The notes under the pieces: generated by a model
The model's database searches: none
Seen by the model: the letters and a program-made list of their open reading frames with translations, nothing else
What the model was told of the DNA's origin: nothing
DNA from: JADKAV01 sp963733395
GTDB lineage: Bacteria > Actinomycetota > Actinomycetes > S36-B12 > UBA10799
Length of the DNA: 64,000 nucleotides
Assembly: GCA_963733395.1 (NCBI GenBank)
Contig: CAVTCZ010000017.1
Location: 62,001-126,000 of the forward strand
Reading direction: 5' to 3'
In this document: piece by piece, positions 1 through 9,501 of the stretch
Layout: each line of letters begins with the position of its first letter
How positions within the stretch are numbered: the first letter of the stretch is position 1
Program-made: the position numbers and the translations under genes

Positions 1-58
1 TCGGCTTGTTGCTCAAGGTGTCGCGGCACTAGTGGTGTGTCGGTTCTGGCGTTCCGAA

Positions 59-247
59 GGGCAGATTGCGTGGGAGGTCGTTTCGTTGCGTGTGGCGCAA
101 TTTGCCGGCCCGGGGGCCGGGTGCGGGTGGTTGTGGGTGCGGCGGGGCAGGGTGTCTCCACGGGGCAGATTGCGTGGGAGGTCGTTTTGTTGCCTGTGGC
201 GCAATTTGCCGGCCCGGGGGCCGGGGGCCGGGTGCGGGTGGTTGTGG
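59..247. repeat. Tandem pair of about 80-base intergenic repeats with inverted arms (TTGCG family)
   Basis: Two near-identical copies begin at 59 and 163, 104 bases apart. Each carries a left arm GGCAGATTGCG and, about 25 bases later, a right arm CGCAATTTGCC that matches its reverse complement at 10 of 11 positions, followed by a GC-rich tail. Copy two differs by a few substitutions and an extra GGGGCC unit. The stretch 1-309 holds no convincing gene. The same arm pair recurs at 14371-14570, again as two copies. Confidence 0.75.
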
Positions 248-309
248 ATGCGGTCGGAATCCCCCGCACTGCGTTCGCGCGCTCGCCGCGTCTGCCGCAC
301 GCTGGAGGT

Positions 310-924
310 ATGACTCCCGTGGACTTCTACTTCGATCCCGTCTGCCCGTGGGCCTGGATGAGCTCGCGCTGGATGCTGGCGGTCGAGCAGGTCAGAGATG
401 TCGAGGTGCGCTGGCACGTGATGTCGCTGTCCGTGCTCAACGAGGGCCGCGATCTCCCCGAGGAGTACGTGGAACTGCTGGGCAAGGCATGGGGGCCGGT
501 CCGGGTCGTGATCGCTGCCGAGCAGGCCCATGGCAACGAGGTGGTGGGACCCCTGTATACGGCCATGGGCTCGGCGATCCATCTCGAGGGCATGCAGGAT
601 TACGACCTGGCCATCGCCAAGGCCCTCGCCGAGACCGGGCTGCCATCCCAGTTGGCCGCCGCCGCCCACAGTGACGAGCACGACGAGCTCTTGCGGGCGT
701 CACATCATCGCGGGATGGATCCGGTGGGCCAGGACGTGGGCACCCCTGTGATCCACGTGCCCGGTCCCGACGGCGAGCCGGTGGCGTTCTTCGGCCCGGT
801 GGTGTCACCCGCGCCGACGGGCGAGGCGGCGGGCCGGCTGTGGGACGGTGTGCTGGCGGTGGCCGGCACACCTGGCTTCTTCGAGTTGAAGCGCACCCGG
901 GACGTCGGGCCTATCTTCGCGTGA
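310..924 (+). CDS. DsbA-family thiol oxidoreductase, Rv2466c (mycothiol-dependent nitroreductase) homologue
   Basis: The 204-residue protein has a thioredoxin/DsbA fold. It matches what I recall of mycobacterial Rv2466c along its whole length: the active-site block near residue 12, the WHVMSLSVLNE, AEQAHG and GMDPVGQDVGTP blocks, and the FFELKRTR end. Rv2466c uses mycothiol as reductant and has a CPWC active site. Here the motif is CPWA (Cys12, Ala15), so only one redox cysteine remains, which suggests a monothiol mechanism. GGAGG at 304-308 sits only one base before the ATG, an unusually short spacing. It stands alone, followed by the radical-SAM gene at 945. Family assignment is firm; the physiological substrate is unknown. 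Confidence 0.85.
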   Translation: MTPVDFYFDPVCPWAWMSSRWMLAVEQVRDVEVRWHVMSLSVLNEGRDLPEEYVELLGKAWGPVRVVIAAEQAHGNEVVGPLYTAMGSAIHLEGMQDYDLAIAKALAETGLPSQLAAAAHSDEHDELLRASHHRGMDPVGQDVGTPVIHVPGPDGEPVAFFGPVVSPAPTGEAAGRLWDGVLAVAGTPGFFELKRTRDVGPIFA

Positions 925-944
925 TCGCCGTTACGTACCCTGGC

Positions 945-2853
945 ATGGTGCAGTCCGTCTACCCAGCCCTCGAACGCATCCTGCCGTTGGTGCGCAAGCC
1001 GATCCAGTATGTCGGCGGTGAACTCAACGCCACGGTCAAGCCGTGGGACTCCGTGGCGGTGCGCTGGGCGCTGATGTACCCCGACGCCTACGAGGTCGGC
1101 CTGCCCAACCAGGGGCTGCAGATCCTGTACGAAGTGCTCAACGAACGCGCCGATGTCCTGGCCGAGCGGACTTACTCGGTGTGGCCCGACATGGAAGCGC
1201 TCATGCGCGAGAACGCGATCCCCCAGTTCACGGTCGAATCCCACCGGCCGGTGGGCGCGTTCGACGTGCTGGGAGTCTCCTTCGCCACCGAGTTGGGCTA
1301 CACGAACCTGCTCACCGCACTGGATCTGGCGGGTATCCCGCTGCATGCCGCGGACCGCTCCGACGAGCACCCGCTGGTGGTGGCCGGCGGCCACGCCGCG
1401 TTCAACCCGGAGCCGATCGCCGATTTCATCGACGCCGCGGTCATCGGCGACGGTGAGGCGGCCGCGCTGCAGCTGTCGGACCTGATCCGCGACGTCAAAG
1501 CCGCCGGTGGTGGCCGTCGGGAGTTGCTCGACGCGGTCACCCGGTCGGGGATCGCCTACGTGCCCAGCCGCTACGACGTGTCCTACCTGCCCGACGGCCG
1601 CATCCACCGGGTCGTCCCGGTCGGCGACGGCACCCCGTGGCGGGTCGCCAAGCACACGGTCAGCGATCTCGACGAATGGCCCTACCCCAAGCAGCCGCTG
1701 GTACCGCTGGCGGAGACGGTCCACGAGCGGGCGTCGGTGGAGATCTTCCGCGGCTGCACCCGTGGCTGCCGGTTCTGCCAGGCGGGCATGATCACCCGTC
1801 CGGTCAGGGAGCGTTCCAAGACGACGGTCGCCGACATGGTGCAGACCGCACTGGACGCCACCGGGTTCGAGGAGGTCGGCCTGCTCAGCCTCTCCAGCGC
1901 GGATCACTCCGAGATCGCCGACCTCACGAAGGGTCTCGCCGACCGCTACGAGGGCACGAACACTGGTCTGTCGCTGCCATCGACGCGGGTGGACGCCTTC
2001 AACATCGACCTGGCCAACGAACTGGCCCGCAACGGTCGCCGCTCCGGGCTGACGTTCGCACCGGAGGGTGGTAGCGAACGGATTCGCAAGGTGATCAACA
2101 AGATGGTCGGTGAGGAGGACCTCATCCGCACGGTCGCGGCCGCGTATGCCGCCGGCTGGCGGCAGGTGAAGCTCTACTTCATGTGTGGACTCCCGACGGA
2201 GACCGACGACGACGTGCTGCAGATCGCCCGCATGGCCAAGGAGGTCATCCGCACCGGCCGGGAGGTGTCGGGCCGCAAGGACATCCGGTGCACGGTGTCG
2301 ATCGGCGGGTTCGTGCCGAAACCCCACACCCCCTTCCAGTGGGCTGCCCAACTGGGGTGGGAGGCCACCGACGCCCGGCTCAAACTGCTGCGGGACGAGA
2401 TCCGGTCCGACCGCGATCTCGGCAAGGCCATCGGCTTCCGCTACCACGACGGCCGGCCCGGGATCGTGGAGGGCCTTGCTGGCCCGTGGCGACCGTCGAG
2501 TGGGTGCCGTCATCGAGCAGGTCTGGCGAGACGGTGGCCGCTTCGACGGCTGGAGCGAGTACTTCAGCTACGACCGCTGGATGGCTGCCGCCGAGACGGT
2601 CGGGGTCGAGGTCGATTGGTACACCACCCGTGAGCGCGAGCTGGCCGAGGTGCTTCCGTGGGACCACCTCGACTCCGGGTTGGACAAGGAATGGCTGTGG
2701 CAGGACTGGCAGGACGCTCTCGATGAGGTAGAGGTTGAGGATTGCCGGTGGTCCCCGTGCTTCGACTGCGGGGTGTGCGATCAGATGGGTACGCAGATCC
2801 AGGTCGGCCCCACCGACGGTGTGATCCTGCCGATCGTGCAGGTCAGGTCCTGA
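945..2853 (+). CDS. TIGR03960 family B12-binding radical SAM protein (one frameshift)
   Basis: This conserved actinobacterial radical-SAM protein is always paired with the TIGR03936 protein that follows. An N-terminal cobalamin-binding-like domain (about residues 1-200) precedes the radical-SAM core, whose cluster motif CTRGCRFC has Cys271, Cys275 and Cys278. The C-terminal third contains the conserved FDGWSEYF region and a closing CFDCGVC motif. The frame breaks near 2474-2477, where one surplus base in GGCCTT must be dropped; after that about 635 residues read through. A TACCCT box at 936-941 lies six bases before a GTG at 948, so the true start may be that GTG on a leaderless message rather than ATG 945. 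The exact reaction is not established. Confidence 0.85.
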
Positions 2854-3536
2854 TGGCCCGGCGAACCCCCGACCGCGAGTACATCCCCCCGGTCCAGACG
2901 CTGCAGGTCCGCTACGCGAAGCGTGGCCGCATGCGCTTCGCCTCCCACCGGGACTTCCAGCGAGCCTGGGAGCGGGCACTGCGCAGGGTGGGCGTGCCGA
3001 TGGCGTACTCCGCCGGCTTCTCGCCGCACCCCAAGGTCTCCTACGCCGGCGCGGCCCCCACGGGTGCGGCCAGCGAAGCGGAGTTCCTGGAGATCGGCGT
3101 GGTCGAGCAGGTGGACCCGGAACAACTGCGCTGCGCGCTCGACGAGGCCCTGCCCGAGGGCCTGGACGTGGTGGCGATCCAGGAGGCGGCCGGCCCCCTG
3201 GTCGAGCAACTGCGGGCCAGTCGGTGGCGCCTGCACTGGTCGGTGGCTATCGACCAGGCGGTGTCGGCCTTCGAGAAAGCGCCGTGTGTCGAGGTGGAGC
3301 GGACCACGAAGGCGGGCCGCCGCACGATCGATGTGCGGGCGCTGTGTTCCGATTTCGAGGTCGTCGATGGCCAGACGCTGGAACTGACGGTGGCTCATGC
3401 CGAACCCACTCCGCGGCCCGCGGAGGTGGTGACGGCCATCCGGACGGTGTCGCCGGACCTGCCGGAGGGTACGGTTCTGGCCACCCGCCTGGCCCAGGGC
3501 GCGCCCTCGGACGGTGTGGTGCAGCCCCCGTTCTGA
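2853..3536 (+). CDS. TIGR03936 family radical SAM-linked protein (DUF2344)
   Basis: The 227-residue protein starts with an ATG that overlaps the upstream stop in the TGATG arrangement, so the two genes are translationally coupled. The N-terminal part shows the DUF2344 signature: a basic stretch RYAKRGRMRFASHRDFQR, then the GFSPHPKVSYAGA block, then AEFLEIG. The family is fused to, or encoded next to, TIGR03960 radical-SAM enzymes in many bacteria and is presumed to serve the same unknown modification pathway, which in actinobacteria lies just upstream of RNase E/G. No catalytic residues can be assigned. Confidence 0.85.
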   Translation: MARRTPDREYIPPVQTLQVRYAKRGRMRFASHRDFQRAWERALRRVGVPMAYSAGFSPHPKVSYAGAAPTGAASEAEFLEIGVVEQVDPEQLRCALDEALPEGLDVVAIQEAAGPLVEQLRASRWRLHWSVAIDQAVSAFEKAPCVEVERTTKAGRRTIDVRALCSDFEVVDGQTLELTVAHAEPTPRPAEVVTAIRTVSPDLPEGTVLATRLAQGAPSDGVVQPPF

Positions 3537-3956
3537 CCCTCACCGGGCCATTCGTGGTCCGGGGCGCCTCGCGGACCAGCACTGGCGAGGACACAGAGGA
3601 TAAGTCACCAACCGTGGGCCGATAGCAGATGGTGACTTCAGGGGTTGGACCACGAGTGGAGGGCTCGGCTTGAGCACCTCCGTGCCACGCCGAAAGGCCC
3701 TTACCCTGAGTAATCGGGTGGCTGCGTTGTGCGTTGTGCGATACTGCATGAGTCGGGCGCCTACCAGGAGCCCGGCCGGTGACAGGAATTGCTGCCCGGG
3801 CGCCGATAACGCGCCTTCGTTAGTGCGGCATACCATCACCGCCGAATGGAAGCTTTGTGTTCGGTTGAGGCCGGACACCAACGATGGGTCCCAACGACCC
3901 CGTGCACGGACAGGTTGCCTGCGGGGTCAGTGAAAGATCCGGATCGGGAGTGCCCG
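3537..3956. other. Gene-free leader region before rne with a 9-bp hairpin
   Basis: This 420-base gap has no convincing reading frame. A perfect inverted repeat AAGTCACCA (3602-3610) / TGGTGACTT (3630-3638) with a 19-base loop lies about 320 bases before rne. There is no T-run after it, so it is not a typical terminator. It could belong to a long rne leader, as RNase E autoregulates through its leader in E. coli, but nothing else supports that here. Confidence 0.4.
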
Positions 3957-6105
3957 ATGGACGACCAAGTCCAGGATGCAGGTCAGACATCAGACGACGG
4001 CGGTTCTCCGCCGCGTCGCCGCCGCCGCGCTGCAGGCAGGCCCGCCGGGCCGCCCGTGGTGCACCCCGTGGTGGAGCCCTCGGCGGACCAGTCGGTGGAT
4101 GAGCCAGCCAAGGTCGACGCGGTGCGCCGAACAGGCGGAGCAGCCCCCGGCGGAGGAGCCCCCCGCGGAGCAGCCCCCGGCCGAGCAGCCCCAGGCGGAG
4201 CAGCCCCCGGTCGAGGAGCCGCCGGTCGTGCCGCAGATCAGCCCGACCGACCCGTTCCACGTCGGTCTGATCGAGGAGGAGCCGGAGGTCGCCGAAGAGG
4301 TGTTCGAACTCGACGCCGACGAGGCGATCACCGCGACCGCCTTCTTCCTGGCCCCTGAGATCGACCTCGAGGAGGTCGACACCGAACCCGCACCGCCGAA
4401 GCCGCGCAACCGGCAGAAGAAGGCGAAGCCGGCGAAGGCCGAGACCCCCGCCGAGCAGGACGACGAGGCCGGTGAGACACCGGCGGGCGGTGACGAGCAG
4501 CAGTCCGACTCCGAGACGTCCAGCAGCAAGCGCCGTCGCCGTCGTCGGCGCCGGGGCGGGGGCGGCGAAGACTCCGATGAGGAGTCGACCAGCACCAAGG
4601 ATGAGGTGACCTCGGTCAAGGGGTCCACTCGGCTCGAGGCCAAGCGGCAGCGCCGCAAAGAGGGGCGCGACGCCGGGCGGCGCCGTTCCCCGATCGTCAC
4701 CGAGGCGGAGTTCCTCGCCCGCCGGGAGAGCGTCGAGCGGGTCATGGTCGTCCGCGGCTTCGAGGACCGCACCCAGATCGCCGTGCTCGAGGACAAGATC
4801 CTGGTCGAGCACTACGTGACGCGGGAGCGCAACGCCAGCATGATCGGCAACGTCTATCTGGGCAAGGTGCAGAACGTGCTGCCGTCGATGGAGGCCGCGT
4901 TCGTGGACATCGGCCGTGGCCGCAACGCCGTGCTGTACGCCGGCGAGGTCAACTGGCAGGAGGCCGGCCTGGAGGGCCAACCCAAGCGCATCGAACTGGC
5001 CCTCAAGCCCGGTGACAGCGTGTTGGTGCAGGTCACGAAGGACCCGGTGGGGCATAAGGGCGCCCGGCTGACCAGTCAGATCTCGCTGCCCGGCCGATAC
5101 CTGGTCTACGTGCCCAACGGGCGCATGACCGGGATCAGCCGGAAACTGCCTGACAAGGAGCGCAGCCGTCTCAAGAAGGCGTTGCGCGCGGCTCTGCCGG
5201 AGGAAGCCGGCGTGATCGTGCGCACTGCCGCCGAAGGGGCGACTGAGGAGCAGTTGGCCTCCGACGTGGCGAGGTTGGCCGCGCAGTGGGAGAGCATCAG
5301 CGCAAAGACCGAATCGGCCAAGGCGCCATCTCTGCTGTACTCCGAGCCGGATCTGGCGATCCGCGTGGTGCGGGACATCTTCAACGAGGACTTCGCGGAA
5401 CTGATCGTGGCTGGTTCGCAGGCGCAGGACACGATCGAGGAGTACGTGGGCTGGGTGGCACCCGAACTGGCCGAGCGGGTCAAGCGCTGGACCAAGAACG
5501 AGGATGTCTTCGCGGCCCACCGGATCGATGAGCAGATCACCAAGGCGCTCGACCGGAAGGTGCTGCTGCCCAGCGGTGGGTCACTGGTGATCGACCGCAC
5601 GGAGGCGATGACGGTGGTCGACGTCAACACCGGTCGTTTCGTCGGCCAGGGCGGCAACCTCGAGGAGACTGTCACCCGCAACAATCTGGAGGCTGCCGAG
5701 GAGGTCGTCCGGCAACTGCGGTTGCGCGACATCGGCGGGATCATCGTGATCGACTTCATCGACATGGTCCTGGAATCGAATCGGGACCTGGTCGTGCGCC
5801 GGCTCGTGGAATGCCTCGGCCGCGACCGCACGAAGCACCAGGTCGCTGAGATCACCTCTCTGGGGCTGGTCCAGATGACCCGCAAGCGACTGGGTCAGGG
5901 CTTGCTGGAGACCTTCAGCGAGCCCTGTGAGCACTGCAACGGCCGCGGGGTGCGCGTCCAGAGCGAACCGGTGGGTTCGCGTCGGCGGCGTCCGCCCGGC
6001 CCGATCCCCGGTGCCCCCACCAAGCCGCAGGAGGCCAACGGCGGCGAGCCGGTCGTTGCGGAGCAATCGGCAGACGAGACCGAGGCTGCCACCGGGACCG
6101 ATTGA
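3957..6105 (+). CDS. rne: Ribonuclease E/G (Rne/Rng family) (one frameshift)
   Basis: An endoribonuclease for mRNA turnover and rRNA maturation, about 715 residues. Residues 1-280 are a low-complexity arm: an Arg patch, tandem Glu-Gln-Pro-Pro-Ala repeats, then acidic and Arg-rich clusters. The S1 RNA-binding domain follows (GNVYLGKVQNVLPSMEAAFV, about residue 290). The catalytic DNase I-like domain carries VVDVNTGRF near 554 and the IVIDFIDM motif, and the zinc link is CEHC near 656. The frame of the start at 3957 runs into the repeat arm only if one C of 4127-4128 is dropped. It precedes rplU-rpmA-obgE, the usual actinobacterial order. The start ATG gives an acidic leader peptide; an upstream start cannot be excluded. 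Confidence 0.88.
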
Positions 6106-6151
6106 TTCGCTGCTTGCGCAGCAGTCGGGGCCCGCGCCAGCAGGGGGTACG

Positions 6152-6181
6152 TTGCCCTCGCGAGCGGTGATCCCGTACCCT
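6152..6181 (+). promoter_or_regulatory. Candidate sigma-A-type promoter for rplU-rpmA-obgE
   Basis: TTGCCC (6152-6157) and TACCCT (6176-6181) are separated by 18 bases, about 80 bases before the rplU start. A small hairpin CTGC-TTGC-GCAG follows the rne stop upstream. A good ribosome-binding site, GAAGGAG, precedes the GTG at 6259. Only the match to consensus supports this call. Confidence 0.4.
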
Positions 6182-6258
6182 GGACAAGTGCGCGTTCCGC
6201 GCGCGATTCCCCGTGCCACGTGCCGGTGGGTCATCATGAACGTTGAAGGAGCAAGGGC

Positions 6259-6576
6259 GTGTACGCGATCGTGCGGACCAGCGGTCACCAGGAAAAGGTG
6301 GCTGTCGGTGATGAGGTGCTGTTGAACCGAGTGGCGGGCGAGCCCGGCGCGTCGGTGGAACTGGCGCCGGTTCTGCTCGTGGTCGACGGCGAGACCGTGA
6401 CCTCCGACCCAGGTGCCCTGTCCGGGGCCAAAGTGACGGCCGAGGTTCTCGAGCACCGCCGCGGACCGAAGATCGACATCCTCAAGTACAAGAACAAGAC
6501 CGGCTACCGCCGCCGTCAGGGTCACCGCCAGGAGCAGACCGTGGTGAAGGTCACCGGTATCGAGTTGGGAGCCTGA
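6259..6576 (+). CDS. rplU: 50S ribosomal protein L21
   Basis: A 105-residue large-subunit protein that binds 23S rRNA domain V next to L20. The GTG start gives the MYAIVRTSGHQEKV beginning, and the C-terminal block KYKNKTGYRRRQGHRQ is the classic L21 signature. Length is standard. It is followed four bases later by rpmA, so the pair is one transcription unit. A GAAGGAG ribosome-binding site precedes the start. Confidence 0.97.
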   Translation: MYAIVRTSGHQEKVAVGDEVLLNRVAGEPGASVELAPVLLVVDGETVTSDPGALSGAKVTAEVLEHRRGPKIDILKYKNKTGYRRRQGHRQEQTVVKVTGIELGA

Positions 6577-6580
6577 CCTC

Positions 6581-6829
6581 ATGGCACACAAGAAAGGTGC
6601 TGCGAGCACCAGGAACGGTCGCGATTCCAATGCCCAGCGGCTCGGCGTGAAGCGTTTCGGCGGCCAGCAGGTCAACGCCGGCGAGATCATCGTGCGCCAG
6701 CGCGGCACCCACTTCCACCCCGGTGCCAATGTGGGCATCGGCAAGGACGACACGCTGTTCGCGCTCGCGGCGGGCACCGTGGACTTCGGCACCAAGCGTG
6801 GTCGCCGGGTCGTCAACATCCTCGTCTGA
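6581..6829 (+). CDS. rpmA: 50S ribosomal protein L27
   Basis: An 82-residue protein with the MAHKKGAASTRNGRDSNAQR start and the GGQQVNAGEIIVRQRGTHFH block of L27; its N-terminal tail reaches the peptidyl-transferase centre. There is no cleavable N-terminal extension as seen in Firmicutes. It sits four bases after rplU and 16 bases before obgE, an arrangement common to most bacteria. Confidence 0.97.
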   Translation: MAHKKGAASTRNGRDSNAQRLGVKRFGGQQVNAGEIIVRQRGTHFHPGANVGIGKDDTLFALAAGTVDFGTKRGRRVVNILV

Positions 6830-6845
6830 TCGCCGGTTACACGCG

Positions 6846-8174
6846 GTGACCTCATTCGTTGACCGCGTCCTCATCCATGCCCAAGGTGGTGATGGCGGCA
6901 ACGGCTGCGCATCGATCCACCGGGAGAAGTTCAAACCGCTCGGCGGGCCCGATGGCGGCAATGGCGGCCGCGGTGCCGATGTCGTGCTGGTCGTGGATTC
7001 CAGCGTCAACAGCCTCCTGGACCTGCACTTCCACCCGCATCGGCGCGCCGGCAGCGGTCAGCCCGGTCAGGGGAGCAACCGCAATGGTGCCGGCGCGGAG
7101 GACTTGATCGTCCCGGTGCCGCCGGGCACGGTCGTGCAGGCTCAAGACGGCGAAGTGCTCGCCGACATGGTCAATCCGGGCGAACGGTTCGTGCTCGCCG
7201 CCGGCGGCCATGGGGGTCTCGGCAACGCGGCCCTGGCGACCCGTCGCCGCCGGGCGCCGGGCTTCGCGCTGCTCGGAGAACCCGGGGAGGTGGTCGACGC
7301 GGTCCTGGAACTCAAGACCGTGGCCGACGTCGGCCTGATCGGTTATCCCAGCGCCGGCAAGTCCAGCCTCGTCTCGGCGCTGTCCGCAGCCAAGCCCAAG
7401 GTTGCCGACTATCCCTTCACGACCCTCACTCCTCATCTCGGGGTGGTCTCTCTGGCGGGAACCACATTCACCGTCGCGGACGTCCCCGGGCTCATCCCCG
7501 GGGCCAGCAGTGGCAAGGGGTTGGGTCACGAGTTCCTGCGTCACGTCCAGCGCTGCAGTGCGTTGGTGCACGTCGTGGACTGTGCGACGTTCGAGACCGA
7601 TCGCGACCCGGTGGCCGACCTCGAGGTGATCGAGGGGGAACTCGTGGCCTTCGATCCCGAGCTCGCCGAGCGACCCCGTCTGGTGGCGTTGAACAAGATC
7701 GACGTCCCGGACGGCCGTGAGATGGCCGCGATGGTGACCGAGCAGCTGACCGAGCGCGGCTTCGAGGTCTATCCGATCTCGGCCGTGAGTCACGAGGGCC
7801 TGCGGGAACTGACGTACGCCATGTTGCGGCTCGTGCTCGCCGATCGGGAGCACCAGCCCACCACACACACCCGGGTGGTGCTGCGGCCGCCGGCCGGCGA
7901 TGCGCCGGACTTCGAGGTCCGCAAGCAGGGAGATGCGTTTCGGGTGCTCGGCACGCGCCCGCAGCGCTGGGTCCGACAGACCGATTTCGGCAACGAGGAG
8001 GCGGTGCGCTACCTCGCCGACCGCTTGGCCAAACTGGGGGTGGAGGACCGGCTCGCCGCGTTGGGCGCGGTTGAGGGCTCAACGGTGATCATCGGTCCGG
8101 AGGACAACGCTGTGGTGTTCGACTGGGTACCGTCCGTCGAACACGATGCGGAGATCGAGGCGGAGGAGCAGTGA
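6846..8174 (+). CDS. obgE: GTPase Obg (CgtA)
   Basis: A 442-residue essential GTPase linked to late 50S assembly and stress responses. The glycine-rich OBG fold covers residues 1-158 (GGDGGNG and LLDLHFHPHRRAGSG motifs). The G domain has the P-loop GYPSAGKSS near residue 166, DVPGLIPGAS as G3 and NKID as G4. A C-terminal OCT domain (about 350-430) with the FEVRKQGDAFRVLG block is present, as in other actinobacteria and firmicutes. The GTG start gives MTSFVDRV. The stop overlaps the GTG of proB. Confidence 0.97.
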   Translation: MTSFVDRVLIHAQGGDGGNGCASIHREKFKPLGGPDGGNGGRGADVVLVVDSSVNSLLDLHFHPHRRAGSGQPGQGSNRNGAGAEDLIVPVPPGTVVQAQDGEVLADMVNPGERFVLAAGGHGGLGNAALATRRRRAPGFALLGEPGEVVDAVLELKTVADVGLIGYPSAGKSSLVSALSAAKPKVADYPFTTLTPHLGVVSLAGTTFTVADVPGLIPGASSGKGLGHEFLRHVQRCSALVHVVDCATFETDRDPVADLEVIEGELVAFDPELAERPRLVALNKIDVPDGREMAAMVTEQLTERGFEVYPISAVSHEGLRELTYAMLRLVLADREHQPTTHTRVVLRPPAGDAPDFEVRKQGDAFRVLGTRPQRWVRQTDFGNEEAVRYLADRLAKLGVEDRLAALGAVEGSTVIIGPEDNAVVFDWVPSVEHDAEIEAEEQ

Positions 8175-9289
8175 CGCAGGCCGCGCGGCGCCGTATTGCC
8201 GAGGCATCCCGGCTGGTGGTCAAGATCGGCTCGTCATCGCTGACCAACAGTGAGGGCGGTCTGCACTCTGAGCACCTCGACGCCCTCGTCGCCGCCCTGG
8301 CCCGCAACGTGCGTGCCGGCGTGCAGTTGATCCTCGTGTCGTCGGGCTCCATCGCCGCGGGTACCCCCGCGCTGGGCCTGCGCAAGCCGCCGCGGGACCT
8401 GGCGACCCAGCAGGCGGCCGCCAGCGTCGGTCAGGGGATCCTGGTGGCCCACTACTCGGCGCAGTTCGGCGAACACGACATCCGCGTGGGTCAGGTGCTG
8501 TTGACCGCCGAGGACCTGATCCGGCGCACGCACTACCGAAATGCCCAGCGCACCCTGGGACGGCTGCTGGAACTCGGCGTGCTCCCGATCGTGAATGAGA
8601 ACGACACGGTGGCAACCGACGAGATCCGCTTCGGCGACAACGACCGGCTCGCGGCGCTCGTGGCGCACGTGGTGCAGGCAGACGGGCTCGTGCTGCTCAC
8701 CGATATCGACGGGCTGTACGACCGCCCGCCCACGCAGGCGGGGGCTCGGCACATCCAGACCGTGGTGTCCGGCGACGACCTGGCTGACGTGGGACTCGGG
8801 GGGCGCGGGTCCGGCATCGGCCGTGGCGGCATGCTGACGAAGGTGCAGGCGGCGCTGATGGCCAGCGAGGCCGGTATCCCCGTGGTGCTGACCCGCGTGG
8901 ATCAGGTGTCCGCCGCGCTGACGGGTGAACAGACGGGAACGGTCTTCGTGCCGTCGGGCAAGCGTCGCTCGCCGCGGCAGATGTGGCTGGCCCACGCGAC
9001 CACCGCCCGGGGTGCGGTGAATATCGACGACGGGGCAGTGCGGGCTTTGCGGCAGCGACAGGCCTCGCTGCTGGCCGCCGGGGTACTTGGAGTGTCGGGC
9101 AGTTTCGTCGCAGGGGAGCCCGTGGACATCGTGGGGCCCGACGGCGTGACCGTGGCGCGCGGGCTGGTGGGGTACGACGCTGGCGAGTTCGATCGCCTGG
9201 TGGGGCGCACGACCACCGAACTCATCGCCGCCTTCGGCCCGGACTACGAGCGGGAGATCGTGCACCGCGACGACTTGGTGCTGCTGTAG
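8171..9289 (+). CDS. proB: Glutamate 5-kinase
   Basis: Phosphorylates glutamate to gamma-glutamyl phosphate, the first step of proline synthesis. The 372-residue protein has an amino-acid-kinase domain (VVKIGSSSLTN at the start, NENDTVATDE and FGDNDRLAALVA in the substrate and nucleotide regions, GRGGMLTK) and a C-terminal PUA domain from about residue 280. The GTG start overlaps the obgE stop in GTGA, so translation is coupled. The next pathway enzyme, proA, follows after a 212-base repeat-bearing gap. Confidence 0.96.
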   Translation: MTQAARRRIAEASRLVVKIGSSSLTNSEGGLHSEHLDALVAALARNVRAGVQLILVSSGSIAAGTPALGLRKPPRDLATQQAAASVGQGILVAHYSAQFGEHDIRVGQVLLTAEDLIRRTHYRNAQRTLGRLLELGVLPIVNENDTVATDEIRFGDNDRLAALVAHVVQADGLVLLTDIDGLYDRPPTQAGARHIQTVVSGDDLADVGLGGRGSGIGRGGMLTKVQAALMASEAGIPVVLTRVDQVSAALTGEQTGTVFVPSGKRRSPRQMWLAHATTARGAVNIDDGAVRALRQRQASLLAAGVLGVSGSFVAGEPVDIVGPDGVTVARGLVGYDAGEFDRLVGRTTTELIAAFGPDYEREIVHRDDLVLL

Positions 9290-9302
9290 GAGGTCGTCCG
9301 GC

Positions 9303-9426
9303 GCGAGTGTTGCACGGTTGCCGGTCCCGCTCGCCGAGCGTTGCACCGTTGCTGGTTTGGGGCCGGTCGAACCAGCAACCGTGCAACAGTCGCGGCTCTG
9401 AACCAGCAACGACGCAACATTCGCGG
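9303..9426. repeat. Four-arm palindromic intergenic repeat (GTTGC family), copy 1
   Basis: Two forward arms (9303-9325 and 9335-9357, core GTTGCACNGTTGC) are followed by two reverse arms (about 9369-9394 and 9401-9426). The inner pair, GTTGCACCGTTGCTGGTT against AACCAGCAACCGTGCAAC, matches at 17 of 18 positions around a loop containing GGGGCCGG. The same four-arm plan recurs at 52648-52768 and a two-arm version at 40046-40103. It fills most of the proB-proA gap. Confidence 0.8.
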
Positions 9427-9501
9427 CGCCCATCCGCCGTACCCGCCCCGATCCTCCGGACCGCCTATGCACCGCACCGGCTGCGTTGACAGACTGAACC
9501 C

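Noticed and set aside
3820..5520. 566-codon minus-strand frame opposite rne
   Set aside because: Antisense to a conserved gene; Leu/Gly/Arg-rich shadow translation with no motifs.
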